A DNA stretch of 11,220 bases from BOG-908 sp964242035 (GCA_964242035.1 CAXTCL010000126.1:1-11220); one strand, 5' to 3'; counted from the stretch's first letter, positions 1 through 6,780 are shown. The notes: generated by a model from the sequence alone, not told the origin. Numbers and translations are program-made.

Positions 1-11
1 GACAGCGGAGC

Positions 12-50
12 AAAAGTTTTTTGCTTCTTTTTTTCAAAAAAGAAGGCCTT
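12..50 (+). repeat. R1, 39-bp AT-rich palindromic element, + orientation
   Basis: This is the reference copy. It begins AAAAGTTTTTTGC, contains a perfect 10-bp inverted repeat (CTTCTTTTTT at 24-33, AAAAAAGAAG at 36-45, loop TC) and ends in GGCCTT. Eight other copies in the window are identical over all 39 bases. The GGCCTT end lies 24 bp from the stop codon of the leftward gene at 75-413. The ten bases outside the element (1-10, GACAGCGGAG) recur next to R2 at 1089-1098. A left-hand partner, if there is one, would be outside the window. Confidence 0.95.
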
Positions 51-74
51 GCTTTGCTTTCCAACAGTCAGGTT

Positions 75-413
75 CTAGGTCGGCTGCGGCGCCAGCACGC
101 TTGCCTCGGCTACCAGGTGATAGAAACGGCCGTCGAACAACTTCATCACCTCGACGGTAGCCGCATGCGATTCCGGCCGGATCGGCGAGGCCATGCAGCG
201 CTCGATCGCCGCCATGTCGGGGAAATCCATCTCCAGGATCATCGCGATGGGACGTGCGTCCGGGTCGGTCGATCGGGTGCGCTGCACGCGCACGGCGAGG
301 ACGCCGGGGAACCTGCGCCATAGCGGCTCGAGCTCTTCGCGCACGCGGCGGAAGAACTCGTCTTCCTGTCCGGGGAGGATTTTGCCTTCGTAGATCGCTG
401 TTCGGGTTAACAT
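75..413 (-). CDS. EthD/Dabb-like dimeric alpha-beta barrel protein, hypothetical
   Basis: A 112-residue cytoplasmic protein with no signal peptide or membrane segment. The order is an N-terminal strand (LTRTAIYEG), a helix rich in E/R/W (EEFFRRVREELEPLWRRF by family logic), a strand with VLAVRVQR, a second strand (PIAMILEMDF) and a helix starting at DMAAIERCM. This strand-helix-strand-strand-helix order, with a PDMAAIERCMASP-type segment, is what small ferredoxin-like barrel proteins of the EthD/stress-responsive A/B barrel type show. The assignment is fold-level only; no catalytic residue or substrate can be named. A GTG at 428 would add five residues but lies inside the Shine-Dalgarno-like AGGTGA. 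The ATG at 413 has that AGGTGA 11 nt upstream, so it is preferred. The gene is 55 bp downstream of the next leftward gene and may be cotranscribed with it. R1 lies just beyond its stop. Confidence 0.75.
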   Translation of the reverse strand: MLTRTAIYEGKILPGQEDEFFRRVREELEPLWRRFPGVLAVRVQRTRSTDPDARPIAMILEMDFPDMAAIERCMASPIRPESHAATVEVMKLFDGRFYHLVAEASVLAPQPT

Positions 414-468
414 GGGACCGTTATTCACCTGTTTTGGATAATTTTCGACTTCAGCGATGCGATAACAG

Positions 469-927
469 CTATTTGAGCCACTCGACTTTGCCGCCAGGAT
501 GGAAAGCGGCGTGCACAGTCGCCCTCGGTCCCGTATCGACTACCAGATACATTGAATGCACACCCGACGCGTGCCTTGAGAACCGTTCCCAACCCAGCAA
601 GACATGGATCAATGCAGGTCCAGTATCCGCCAGCAGTCGATCAGCGTGGCGGATGAACACGATCAGCGGCTTTTTATCGGCTAAATCAGCGAGATTTTCC
701 AATGGTGCCTGGAATGACGTTGTTTCAGGCACCTGCGCGGCCTGCGCGATATAATCGAAAACAGTAGCCAGTCCACCACCGTCATAGGCGACAGTCAGCA
801 AAGTAGCCCCTTGCAGATTGTGGAAACGCGCGAGGTCCTCCTCGGCATGTACTGAGAAGACCCGGGGCTCTCCGCCCAACCAAAGGCCGGGATATCGACT
901 TAACTGAAATTCTGGGAGGTCGGCCAT
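469..927 (-). CDS. Hypothetical protein, possible barstar-family (ribonuclease inhibitor/immunity) protein
   Basis: A 152-residue soluble protein. The middle (about residues 50-75, GGGLATVFDYIAQAAQVPE) is a helix after a Gly turn. It is followed by a second helix, then a hydrophobic strand and helix, PLIVFIRHADRLL...ALIHVLLGWERF (about 86-116), and a last strand, SMYLVVDTG. This order and the strand ending in ADRL resemble barstar-like inhibitors, which bind and neutralise barnase-type RNases. The usual Asn-Trp-Asp-Ala-Leu segment of that family is not recognisable (SFQAPLENL sits there), so the relation is tentative. No ribonuclease toxin gene is visible nearby, so it would be an orphan. G+C is visibly lower (roughly 50-55%) than in the neighbours and codon use is more relaxed, which fits recent acquisition. 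An in-frame TAG lies 9 nt upstream of the ATG at 927, so the start is fixed; no good ribosome site is seen. Confidence 0.7.
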   Translation of the reverse strand: MADLPEFQLSRYPGLWLGGEPRVFSVHAEEDLARFHNLQGATLLTVAYDGGGLATVFDYIAQAAQVPETTSFQAPLENLADLADKKPLIVFIRHADRLLADTGPALIHVLLGWERFSRHASGVHSMYLVVDTGPRATVHAAFHPGGKVEWLK

Positions 928-1100
928 GGAACGAAGCTAACACCGACTAAGCTACGAGGCGAGCACGGTACCCAATGGAAGGCATCGCGTTGAACCAGAG
1001 TGCCATTCAGTCGATTCCTCCACAGTCGCGGTTACCCAGTATAACCAAGGCAAGTTAGCTCTGCCGGATGCTGACCGGACAGACACGCGACAGCGGAGTC

Positions 1101-1139
1101 AAAAGTTTTTTGCTTCTTTTTTTCAAAAAAGAAGGCCTT
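1101..1139 (+). repeat. R2, 39-bp palindromic element, + orientation
   Basis: Identical to R1. It lies 15 bp from the stop codon of the leftward methyltransferase gene. It is the only + copy inside the window for which no inverted partner is found to its left: 928-1100 contains no second core. The shared flank GACAGCGGAG (1089-1098) matches the one next to R1. The rest of 928-1100 shows no gene or clear regulatory site. Confidence 0.95.
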
Positions 1140-1154
1140 CCTTGCTGTCTGCCT

Positions 1155-2090
1155 TCACCCACGCGACCACAAAAACATCAGCTCGTGCTTGTTGTGGAAC
1201 AGGTGCACCAAGCGCCCGCCGGGAATCGATGCGAACGCCTCGGCCGCCGCGTGGTCCGTGGCGCCCTGGAACTTCAGCGTGCACAGGATGCGCCCTGCCC
1301 GGCCGCTGGCGATCCAGGCCTGCACGAGAGTCAGCAGGCGCGAGGGGTAGGCGATCACGTCGGAGAACAGCCAGTCGACGTCCGGCTCGGCGGCGGGATC
1401 CAGCGCGAAGGCGCTTTCCTGGCGGACGCTGACGCCTGGCATGGCGGCGATGGCAGGGTCTAGGGCGGCTTTGTCTATGGCGGTGACGCGGGCGCCGAGC
1501 TTGGCGAGTGCCCAGGTCCAGCCGCCTGGGGCCGCACCTAGGTCCAGGCAGGTCTCGCCCGGTTGCGGCCAGGCGCGCCAAAGGGTGCAGGCTTCCCAGA
1601 GCTTGAGGTAGGCGCGGCTGGGGGGGCCTATGCGGTCTTCTTCGAAGGCGACTTCGCCGTTGACGAAGGGGCTGGTCTGGGTGGGGCTGACGAGCATGCG
1701 GTCATAGCCGAGCAGGGTCCAGGCGCCGAGATGGCTGGTGGGCGCGGCGATGGGGAAGCGGAGGGGTTTGGGGCGGAGCGGGGGGAGCTTGGCGGTGATC
1801 AGGGCAGCGCGGCTGTTGTGGTCGAAGGGGAGGTAGCCCCAGTTGCGCTGGATGGCGCGCAGGCTGTCGGCGGCCATGCCTACCGAGGGGACGGGGAGCT
1901 CGCGCGGGGCGGTCCAGGTGTTGAGCGCCCAGGCGGCGGGGGCTGGCGGGTCCGGCGAGAGGGCGAGCAGGCCGTGCCAGGCGCGGACTTCGACGCCGCG
2001 GCGGTCCAGCTCCTCGGCCAGGACATCGGCGAAGCCGTCGGCGGCCTGGTAGGCGCTGCGGACCCAGGCGCCTTCGGCATCGCCGCTCAG
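1155..2090 (-). CDS. RlmM-like SAM-dependent 23S rRNA 2'-O-ribose methyltransferase
   Basis: A 311-residue cytoplasmic FtsJ-type methyltransferase. The SAM-binding motif is CLDLGAAPGGWTWALAKLG (residues 181-199), followed by VTAID. Candidates for the K-D-K-E tetrad of 2'-O-methyltransferases are Lys163 (AYLKL), Asp244 (LFSDV), Lys273 (TLKFQG) and Glu303 (NKHEL). E. coli RlmM, which modifies C2498 of 23S rRNA, is about 366 residues, so the N-terminal part here is shorter. The frame stays open far upstream, but that part is antisense-like and overlaps the DUF423 gene in another frame. Homology-like sequence begins at SGDAEGAWVRSAY. The only start-like codon there is CTG at 2088-2090, which overlaps the TGA of the DUF423 gene as CTGA, with AGG 8 nt upstream. 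An alternative is an in-frame GTG further upstream, inside the DUF423 gene. Translational coupling to DUF423 is likely. The target base is inferred from the family. Confidence 0.85.
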   Translation of the reverse strand: MSGDAEGAWVRSAYQAADGFADVLAEELDRRGVEVRAWHGLLALSPDPPAPAAWALNTWTAPRELPVPSVGMAADSLRAIQRNWGYLPFDHNSRAALITAKLPPLRPKPLRFPIAAPTSHLGAWTLLGYDRMLVSPTQTSPFVNGEVAFEEDRIGPPSRAYLKLWEACTLWRAWPQPGETCLDLGAAPGGWTWALAKLGARVTAIDKAALDPAIAAMPGVSVRQESAFALDPAAEPDVDWLFSDVIAYPSRLLTLVQAWIASGRAGRILCTLKFQGATDHAAAEAFASIPGGRLVHLFHNKHELMFLWSRG

Positions 2091-2470
2091 CGGACGAGCC
2101 TGGCGGTTGCGGCAGATGCTGCCAGCAGCAGCCACGCCAGGATCAGCAGCACGCCGCCGAACGGCACGGCCGGGCCGGTGTCCAGCCCTGCCAGGCGATG
2201 CGCGTATATCCCGCCGCAGAACAGCAGGCTGCCCAGGGCGAACCCCACCCCGGCCACGTTGCCGAGCCGGCGCGACAAGGCTGTGGCCCGCAGCACCCAC
2301 AGGCCGCACAGGAGCAGCGCCAGTGCGTGCCATGCCTCGATCTGTATGGCGCTCTGGATAACGGCCGTGCTGTTGTCCAACCGCTCGGCCAGTGCGTGCG
2401 CGGCCAGTGCGGCCATCCCCACCGACCCGGCACCGCTCAGCGCCCCGGCCGTCATCCAGATGCGTCCCAT
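2087..2470 (-). CDS. DUF423 family integral membrane protein
   Basis: A 127-residue inner-membrane protein with four predicted membrane segments (about residues 5-24, 47-60, 71-90 and 101-121). Family hallmarks are the N-terminal Gly/Ala-rich segment ending AALAAHAL, the HALALL segment (48-53), GSLLFCGGIYA (80-90) and GPAVPFGG (99-106). DUF423 (YgdD-type) proteins have no established biochemical role. The ATG at 2470 was chosen because it starts the first membrane segment and has GAAAGG about 9 nt upstream; an ATG at 2506 would add 12 polar residues. The gene is transcribed away from the proline iminopeptidase gene, with 110 bp between the two starts, so the shared space must hold both promoters. 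A TTGACG on the minus strand (complement of 2552-2557) is a possible -35 box, but no convincing -10 box follows. Its stop overlaps the start of the RlmM-like gene. In E. coli ygdD and rlmM are also neighbours. Confidence 0.9.
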   Translation of the reverse strand: MGRIWMTAGALSGAGSVGMAALAAHALAERLDNSTAVIQSAIQIEAWHALALLLCGLWVLRATALSRRLGNVAGVGFALGSLLFCGGIYAHRLAGLDTGPAVPFGGVLLILAWLLLAASAATARLVR

Positions 2471-2580
2471 TGCCACGAACCTTTCGCAAAATGATGCGCT
2501 GCACATCTACAAGCAGGCAGCGGGCAAGAAGCACGACGGCCCGTCTTCTCGCGTCAACCCTCAGCCGATAGACTGACACC

Positions 2581-3531
2581 ATGCCACGCGGCGACCTGTT
2601 TCCCGAAATCGGGCCCTTCGAGACCGGCTACCTGCCGCTCACCGACGGGCACGTGATGTATTGGGAGCAGGTGGGCAACCCGCGCGGCCGGCCGGTGCTG
2701 TTCCTGCATGGCGGGCCGGGCGCGGGCGCCGGCGCGGTGCACCGGCGGTTCTTCGATCCGGGGCACTGGCGGATCGTGATCTTCGACCAGCGGGGCGCGG
2801 GGCGGTCGCGTCCGCTGGGCAGCCTGGAGGCGAACACCACCGGGCACCTGGTGGGGGATATCGACAGGCTGCGGCTGTATCTGGGTATCGACAGGTGGTT
2901 GCTGTTCGGCGGGTCCTGGGGGTCCACGCTGGCGCTGGCCTATGCGCAGGCGCAGCCGTCCCATGTGGTGGGGCTGGTGCTGCGCGGGGTGTTCCTCGGG
3001 CGGCAGGCGGAGGTGGACTGGTTCCTGCACGGCCTGGCCCAGGTGTTCCCGGACGCGCATGCGGCGTTTGCGGGTTTCCTGCCGGCGGGCGAGCGGGGGG
3101 ATCTGCTGGGCAGCTACCTGAAGCGGCTGACCGACCCCGATCCGCTGGTGCACATGGCGGCGGCGCGCGCGTGGTCGATCTTCGAGGGCTCGTGCAGCAC
3201 GCTGCTGCCCAGCCCGGACACGGTCAGCTCGTTTGCCGGGGACCGGACGGCGCTGGGGCTGGCGCGCATCGAGGCGCATTACTTTGCCCATGACCTGTTC
3301 CTGCCGGCGGGCGGGCTGCTCGGGCAGATGGCCTCGATCGGCCACATCCCCGGCGAGATCGTGCAGGGGCGCTACGACATGGTGTGCCCGGCGGTGAGTG
3401 CGTTCGACCTGGCGGCGCACTGGCCGGCCGCACGGCTGACGATCATCCCGGATGCCGGGCACTCGGCGCTGGAGCCCGGCGTGCGGCGGGCGCTGGTGGC
3501 CGCGGTGGAACGCTTTCGTCACCGCGCCTGA
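2581..3531 (+). CDS. pip: Proline iminopeptidase (peptidase family S33, alpha/beta hydrolase)
   Basis: A 316-residue cytoplasmic enzyme expected to release N-terminal proline from peptides. The N-terminus has the family pattern FPEIGPFETGYLPLTDGH followed by MYWEQVGNP. The oxyanion motif HGGPG is at 43-47, FDQRGAGRS at 68-76, and the nucleophile elbow GGSWGS at 110-115 gives Ser112. The other triad residues are Asp266 (GRYD) and His294 (DAGHS). The cap-domain segment WSIFEGSCSTL (198-208) carries Glu202, which in this family helps bind the substrate amino group. Length is normal (about 310-320 residues). The ATG at 2581 gives the expected N-terminus; there is no strong Shine-Dalgarno sequence before it. 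It is followed after 90 bp by the DUF4142 gene on the same strand. The S33 family assignment is certain; preference for proline is inferred. Confidence 0.93.
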   Translation: MPRGDLFPEIGPFETGYLPLTDGHVMYWEQVGNPRGRPVLFLHGGPGAGAGAVHRRFFDPGHWRIVIFDQRGAGRSRPLGSLEANTTGHLVGDIDRLRLYLGIDRWLLFGGSWGSTLALAYAQAQPSHVVGLVLRGVFLGRQAEVDWFLHGLAQVFPDAHAAFAGFLPAGERGDLLGSYLKRLTDPDPLVHMAAARAWSIFEGSCSTLLPSPDTVSSFAGDRTALGLARIEAHYFAHDLFLPAGGLLGQMASIGHIPGEIVQGRYDMVCPAVSAFDLAAHWPAARLTIIPDAGHSALEPGVRRALVAAVERFRHRA

Positions 3532-3607
3532 GACGGGTGCGGCAACACACGCCGTATTCGCACGTTGTGTACGTCAAGGCTGGGCCGGACCGCGCCCGCC
3601 GTCTTTC

Positions 3608-3624
3608 AAGGAGCCAACATTTTG
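3608..3624 (+). promoter_or_regulatory. Ribosome binding site deciding a TTG start
   Basis: AAGGAG at 3608-3613 is followed by 8 nt and TTG at 3622-3624. Starting there gives a clean signal peptide (Arg2, then a hydrophobic stretch, then AFA before Gln). The longer frame from another TTG at 3565 would put 19 unrelated residues before it. Confidence 0.8.
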
Positions 3625-4230
3625 AGATCGAACCTCGCCGTAACCGCGGCACTGATACTCCCGCTGCTGGCCAGCACAGGCGCCTTTGCCCAGCGCGGCA
3701 CGGCGCCGGCCTCCACGACCACGCCCGGCGCTACGGCGGCCAGCCCTGCCGCACCCGCCTCCACCATGGCGCCGGCCACGCCGATCCCGTCCAGCACGGC
3801 CAAGCTGTCCAAGATGGACATGGATTTCGTGACCAAGGCCGCGCAGGGGGGGGCGGCAGAGGTGCAGATGGCGCAGCTGGCGCAGCAGAAGAGCCAGGAT
3901 GCGAGCGTGAAGCAGTTCGCGCAGTCGATGATCGACGACCACACGCCGGTCAACACGAAGCTGGCGCAGCTCGCCACGGCGAAGGGCATGACGGCACCGA
4001 CCGACCCGAACCCGGCGCAGCAGAAGATGCTGGCCAAGCTGCAGGGCATGGACGGTGCGAAGTTCGACCACGCCTACATGTCGGGCCAGGTGAAGGCGCA
4101 CCAGACGATGCTGAAGCTGTTCGAGCGCGAGGCCACGAACGGGACGGATACCGATCTGAAGGCGATCGCGGAGAGCACGCAGCCGGTGATCCAGAAGCAC
4201 CTGACGATGGCGCAGAACACCAAGGGCTGA
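3622..4230 (+). CDS. Exported DUF4142 (ferritin-like) protein
   Basis: A 202-residue protein with an N-terminal signal peptide: Arg2, a hydrophobic core AVTAALILPLLA, and a probable cut after AFA at residue 23. A low-complexity Ala/Pro/Thr linker follows to about residue 60. The DUF4142 domain then begins with KMDMDFVTKAAQGGAAEVQM, followed by the helices LAQQKSQDASVKQFAQSMI, DDHTPVNTKLAQLA and a C-terminal pair containing SGQVKAHQTML and IQKHL. DUF4142 proteins are predicted ferritin-like four-helix bundles of the periplasm or outer envelope. Their function is not settled, and they are common in Acetobacteraceae and rhizobia. The MIDDH motif is typical. The start is TTG with a strong AAGGAG. 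A promoter in the 90-bp gap after pip cannot be recognised, so expression from the pip promoter is possible. R3 follows the stop by 17 bp. Confidence 0.9.
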   Translation: MRSNLAVTAALILPLLASTGAFAQRGTAPASTTTPGATAASPAAPASTMAPATPIPSSTAKLSKMDMDFVTKAAQGGAAEVQMAQLAQQKSQDASVKQFAQSMIDDHTPVNTKLAQLATAKGMTAPTDPNPAQQKMLAKLQGMDGAKFDHAYMSGQVKAHQTMLKLFEREATNGTDTDLKAIAESTQPVIQKHLTMAQNTKG

Positions 4231-4247
4231 GTTAGGTAAGGTAAGGC

Positions 4248-4286
4248 AAGCAGTCCTTTTTTGAAAAAAAGGATCAAAAAACTTTT
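4248..4286 (-). repeat. R3, variant 39-bp palindromic element, - orientation
   Basis: The only copy that differs from the consensus. The stem reads TCCTTTTTT (4254-4262) / AAAAAAGGA (4265-4273), where other copies have TTCTTTTTT/AAAAAAGAA, so both arms changed together and pairing is kept. The gene-side end is AAGCAGTCC instead of AAGGCCTTC. It lies 17 bp after the DUF4142 stop. The outer side CAAAAAACTTTT is unchanged. Confidence 0.9.
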
Positions 4287-4383
4287 GTTCCGTACGCTGC
4301 TTGGGCGTCCTGTTTCGTTTTGGGACATTGGGCAGCGGCTGGGTGCTTCAGGATAGGGTGAAGCCTCGTAACGGCGTCGGGAC

Positions 4384-4422
4384 AAAAGTTTTTTGCTTCT
4401 TTTTTTCAAAAAAGAAGGCCTT
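4384..4422 (+). repeat. R4, 39-bp palindromic element, + orientation
   Basis: Identical to R1. Unlike R1-R3 it lies at the 5' side of a gene: its GGCCTT end is 25 bp before the ATG of the FUSC gene at 4448. It would therefore be inside the leader RNA or just upstream of transcription start. Confidence 0.95.
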
Positions 4423-4447
4423 CCTTGCTTCCTATGACACGCGCGAC

Positions 4448-6370
4448 ATGCCCAGGCTGACCGGCCCGATCGCCTTTGGCGCGCGCGTCTGGGTCTCGGT
4501 CTGCCTGGCGCTCTTCATCGCCTACTGGCTGCAACTGGAAAACCCGTTCTGGGCGGGCACGTCGGCCGGCATCGTGTGCCAGCCCAGCCTGGGCGCCTCG
4601 CTGCGCAAGGCGAATTTCCGGTTAATCGGGACGCTGCTTGGCGCCGTGATCGTCGTGTTGCTGGTGGCGGGCTTCCCGCAGAGTCGTGCCGGGTTTTTCC
4701 TGGCGCTGGCCGTCTGGTGCGGGCTGTGCGGGTTTGCCGCCACCGTGCTGCAGAACTTCGCCAGCTACGCGGCTGCCCTGGCCGGTTATACGGCCGTCAT
4801 CATTGCCGCCGATGCGGTATCCGATCCCAACGGGGTGTTCCTGCTCGCGGTGGCGCGCGCGACCGAGATCTCGCTCGGCATCGTGTGCGCCGGCGTGGTG
4901 CTGGTGCTGACCGGCCGGGGCACGGCGCGCGAGCGGGCAGCCACCGCCATCGCCGACATCGCGCGGCAGACCGGTCTGGGGCTGCGCGGCAGTTGCGAGC
5001 ATCCCGGCGGGGACAGCACGGCCGCGCGGCGCGCGCTGATCGTGCGGGCGAGCGGGTTGGCCGCGCTGCTGGACGAGACGGTGGGCGAGAGCCCGGACCT
5101 GCGTGTGCGGTCACACGCGCTGAGCGCCGCGGTGGACGGGCTGTTTGCCGCGCTGTCCGGCTGGCGGATGGTGGCGACGCATTTGGAGAATGTGGCTCCG
5201 GACCGGGCTGCCGAGGATTTGGCGCCGTTGCTGGCGGCGTTGCCGCCCGGGCCGGCGATCGTGATGACCTCGCGCAGCCTGCCGGCGGAGACGCGCGACC
5301 GGTGCCGGGACGCCGCGCGGGAGCTGGACCGCGTGCCCGTGCAGACGCGGGGCGCCGAACTGGTGCAGGTGGGCGTGACGGACGCGCTGCGCGGCCTGGC
5401 CGCCGCGCTGAATGGCGTGGCCCTGCTGGTGGAGCCTGCGCGGGCGGAGGACCTGCCGGGCAGCGCGTCATTGCGTTTGCCGGACCTGCTGCCGGCGCTG
5501 CTGAACGGGTTGCGGGCGTTCTTCATCATCCTGGTTTGCGCGCTGTGGTGGATCGTCAGCGCCTGGCCCAGCGGGACCAGCGCGCTGCTGTTCGCCGCCA
5601 TCGTGGTGCTGCTGCTCTCGCCGCGGGGCGAGAGCGCGGTGCGCAGCGCCTGGCAGTTCCTGGGTGGCACGCTGACCACGGCGATCCTGGCGGGCATCGT
5701 CAATTTCGCCGTGCTGCCTAACCGCGAGGGCTTCATCAGCCTGGCCCTTGTGCTGGGCGTGTTCCTGATACCGCTGGCGGCACTCAGCGCGGGTAGCTGG
5801 AAACAGTCGTTTTTCGTGGCGGCCGCCACCAACTTCACGCCACTGCTGGCGCCAGCCAACCAGCCCACCTACGACACCGCCAGTTTCTACAACTCGACCG
5901 TGGCGATCGTGGTTGGCGTGGCGGTGGGCGCGCTGGCGATCGCGCTGCTGCCGCAGCTCTCGCCGGAGCGCCGAGCCGAGCGGTTGCGCCTGCTCACCCT
6001 GCGCGACCTCCGGCTGCTGGCGACGCGACGCAAGCTGCCCAGCCTGGTTGGCTGGGAGGGGCTGATGTACGGCCGGCTGGCGGCGCTGCCGGAGGGCAGC
6101 TCTCCGCTGGCGCACGCGGAGATCACGGCCGCGCTGTTCGTGGGCGGCGCGGTGCTTCGGCTGCGTTTGTGGGCGGTGGCGTTCGGGCAAATCCCGGCGT
6201 TGCAGGCGCTTCTGTCAGCGTTGGGCGCCGGCAGGATGGGTGAGGCGCGGCGGGCGCTGCTGGAAGCCGATCGGGCCATGGGGCAGTCCGCGGAGGTTCG
6301 ACCTGCGCGGGCTGCGCTGCTGGCGCTGCAGGAGGCGCTGACGCGGCATGCTGGGTATTTTGGGGAGTGA
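4448..6370 (+). CDS. FUSC-family (AaeB-like) inner-membrane efflux protein
   Basis: A 640-residue integral membrane protein, close to the length of E. coli AaeB (about 655). It has two hydrophobic blocks, residues about 10-155 and about 352-510, each with several membrane segments, separated by a soluble middle domain and followed by a soluble C-terminal domain. This is the duplicated architecture of PF04632. The N-terminus has the family pattern FGARVWVSVCLALFIAYWL, then NPFWAGTSAGIVCQPSLGASLRKA (residues 32-55). With AaeX- and AaeA-like proteins encoded downstream, it is expected to export aromatic carboxylic acids or related compounds; the substrate is inferred from the family. The ATG at 4448 was chosen because upstream codons run back into the R4 repeat. 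No good Shine-Dalgarno sequence precedes it. Gene order here is B-X-A instead of the enterobacterial X-A-B, and the R5-R6 doublet separates it from aaeX. Confidence 0.9.
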   Translation: MPRLTGPIAFGARVWVSVCLALFIAYWLQLENPFWAGTSAGIVCQPSLGASLRKANFRLIGTLLGAVIVVLLVAGFPQSRAGFFLALAVWCGLCGFAATVLQNFASYAAALAGYTAVIIAADAVSDPNGVFLLAVARATEISLGIVCAGVVLVLTGRGTARERAATAIADIARQTGLGLRGSCEHPGGDSTAARRALIVRASGLAALLDETVGESPDLRVRSHALSAAVDGLFAALSGWRMVATHLENVAPDRAAEDLAPLLAALPPGPAIVMTSRSLPAETRDRCRDAARELDRVPVQTRGAELVQVGVTDALRGLAAALNGVALLVEPARAEDLPGSASLRLPDLLPALLNGLRAFFIILVCALWWIVSAWPSGTSALLFAAIVVLLLSPRGESAVRSAWQFLGGTLTTAILAGIVNFAVLPNREGFISLALVLGVFLIPLAALSAGSWKQSFFVAAATNFTPLLAPANQPTYDTASFYNSTVAIVVGVAVGALAIALLPQLSPERRAERLRLLTLRDLRLLATRRKLPSLVGWEGLMYGRLAALPEGSSPLAHAEITAALFVGGAVLRLRLWAVAFGQIPALQALLSALGAGRMGEARRALLEADRAMGQSAEVRPARAALLALQEALTRHAGYFGE

Positions 6371-6377
6371 AGTAAGG

Positions 6378-6416
6378 AAGGCCTTCTTTTTTGAAAAAAA
6401 GAAGCAAAAAACTTTT
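6378..6416 (-). repeat. R5, 39-bp palindromic element, - orientation
   Basis: Exact reverse complement of R1, beginning 7 bp after the stop of the FUSC gene. Confidence 0.95.
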
Positions 6417-6483
6417 ATCACCTCGCATTTGCAGCGTCCGGGTGTTTCTTGGCGATAGCGCGCGTCGCAGCGTCGAAGGGAAC

Positions 6484-6522
6484 AAAAGTTTTTTGCTTCT
6501 TTTTTTCAAAAAAGAAGGCCTT
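6484..6522 (+). repeat. R6, 39-bp palindromic element, + orientation
   Basis: Identical to R1. Its GGCCTT end is 48 bp before the ATG of the DUF1656 gene, on the 5' side like R4. The ribosome site of that gene (AGGA around 6560) lies outside the repeat. Confidence 0.95.
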
Positions 6523-6570
6523 GCTTTCTTTAGGTGATCCCCGCGCCCCGGCTGTTATAGGACAGAAACC

Positions 6571-6780
6571 ATGCGCTACGCTGAGGTGAACCTGTTCGGC
6601 GTGCTGGTCTCGCCTATCGCGCCGATGCTGCTGGCGGCCTGGCTGCTGCTGATGGCCGTGCACCAGGTCGCCGACCGCACCGGGCTGACGCGCCGGATCT
6701 GGCATCCGGCGCTGGCGAACCTTTGCGTGCTGGTCATCATCCTTTCGGTTATCGTGATCGTGGTGGGGAGGTGGCCCTGA
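6571..6780 (+). CDS. AaeX-like DUF1656 small membrane protein
   Basis: A 69-residue inner-membrane protein with two membrane segments (about residues 8-32 and 47-66). It begins with the family pattern RYAEVNLFGVLVSPI and has an RRIWHPALANL segment before the second helix. DUF1656 (AaeX) proteins are regularly encoded beside HlyD and FUSC partners of aromatic acid efflux pumps, but their own role is unknown. The ATG has AGGA about 8 nt upstream. The TGA stop shares one base with the ATG of the downstream HlyD gene, so the two are coupled. Confidence 0.92.
   Translation: MRYAEVNLFGVLVSPIAPMLLAAWLLLMAVHQVADRTGLTRRIWHPALANLCVLVIILSVIVIVVGRWP

Larger units (their letters stand above)
4248..4422. 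repeat. Inverted doublet R3-R4 (REPIN/MITE-like), 175 bp
   Basis: Two cores in inverted orientation around a 97-bp middle that contains no credible gene. Just outside R3, 4291-4316 carries the GC-rich motif (CGTACGCTGC...TGTTTC) seen next to R5, R7 and R9. It fills the space between the DUF4142 stop and the aaeB-like start. Any aaeB promoter should lie in or left of this middle; no clear -35/-10 pair is seen. Confidence 0.6.
6378..6522. repeat. Inverted doublet R5-R6 (REPIN/MITE-like), 145 bp, inside the aae-like cluster
   Basis: The shortest of the four doublets, with a 67-bp middle. The GC-rich motif follows R5 at 6424-6449 (CGCATTTGCAGCG...GTTTC), and a GCAGCGTCGAAG motif precedes R6 at 6467-6478. 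It separates aaeB from aaeXA, genes whose products should work together. If the middle carries no promoter, transcription must cross a potential 39-bp stem. Confidence 0.65.

Noticed and set aside
12..50. The 39-bp repeat as a standard intrinsic terminator
   Set aside because: The stem is nearly all A-T and neither side is followed by a proper U-tract; three copies are at 5' ends of genes. A non-standard terminating role at 3' ends remains possible.
928..1100. Degenerate partner of R2 around CCAAGGCAAG (1048-1057)
   Set aside because: The match is too short and no A/T-run arms remain, so chance explains it.
2091..2582. N-terminal extension of the RlmM-like frame to a 475-residue protein
   Set aside because: This part is Arg/Gly-rich shadow sequence overlapping the well-supported DUF423 gene in another frame.
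2554..3522. Long leftward open frame opposite pip
   Set aside because: It is low-complexity (Arg, His, Gln, Pro) antisense translation of a clear S33 peptidase gene.
4786..5868. 360-residue leftward open frame opposite the FUSC gene
   Set aside because: Ser/Arg/Pro-rich shadow of a GC-rich gene with no family features and no ribosome site.
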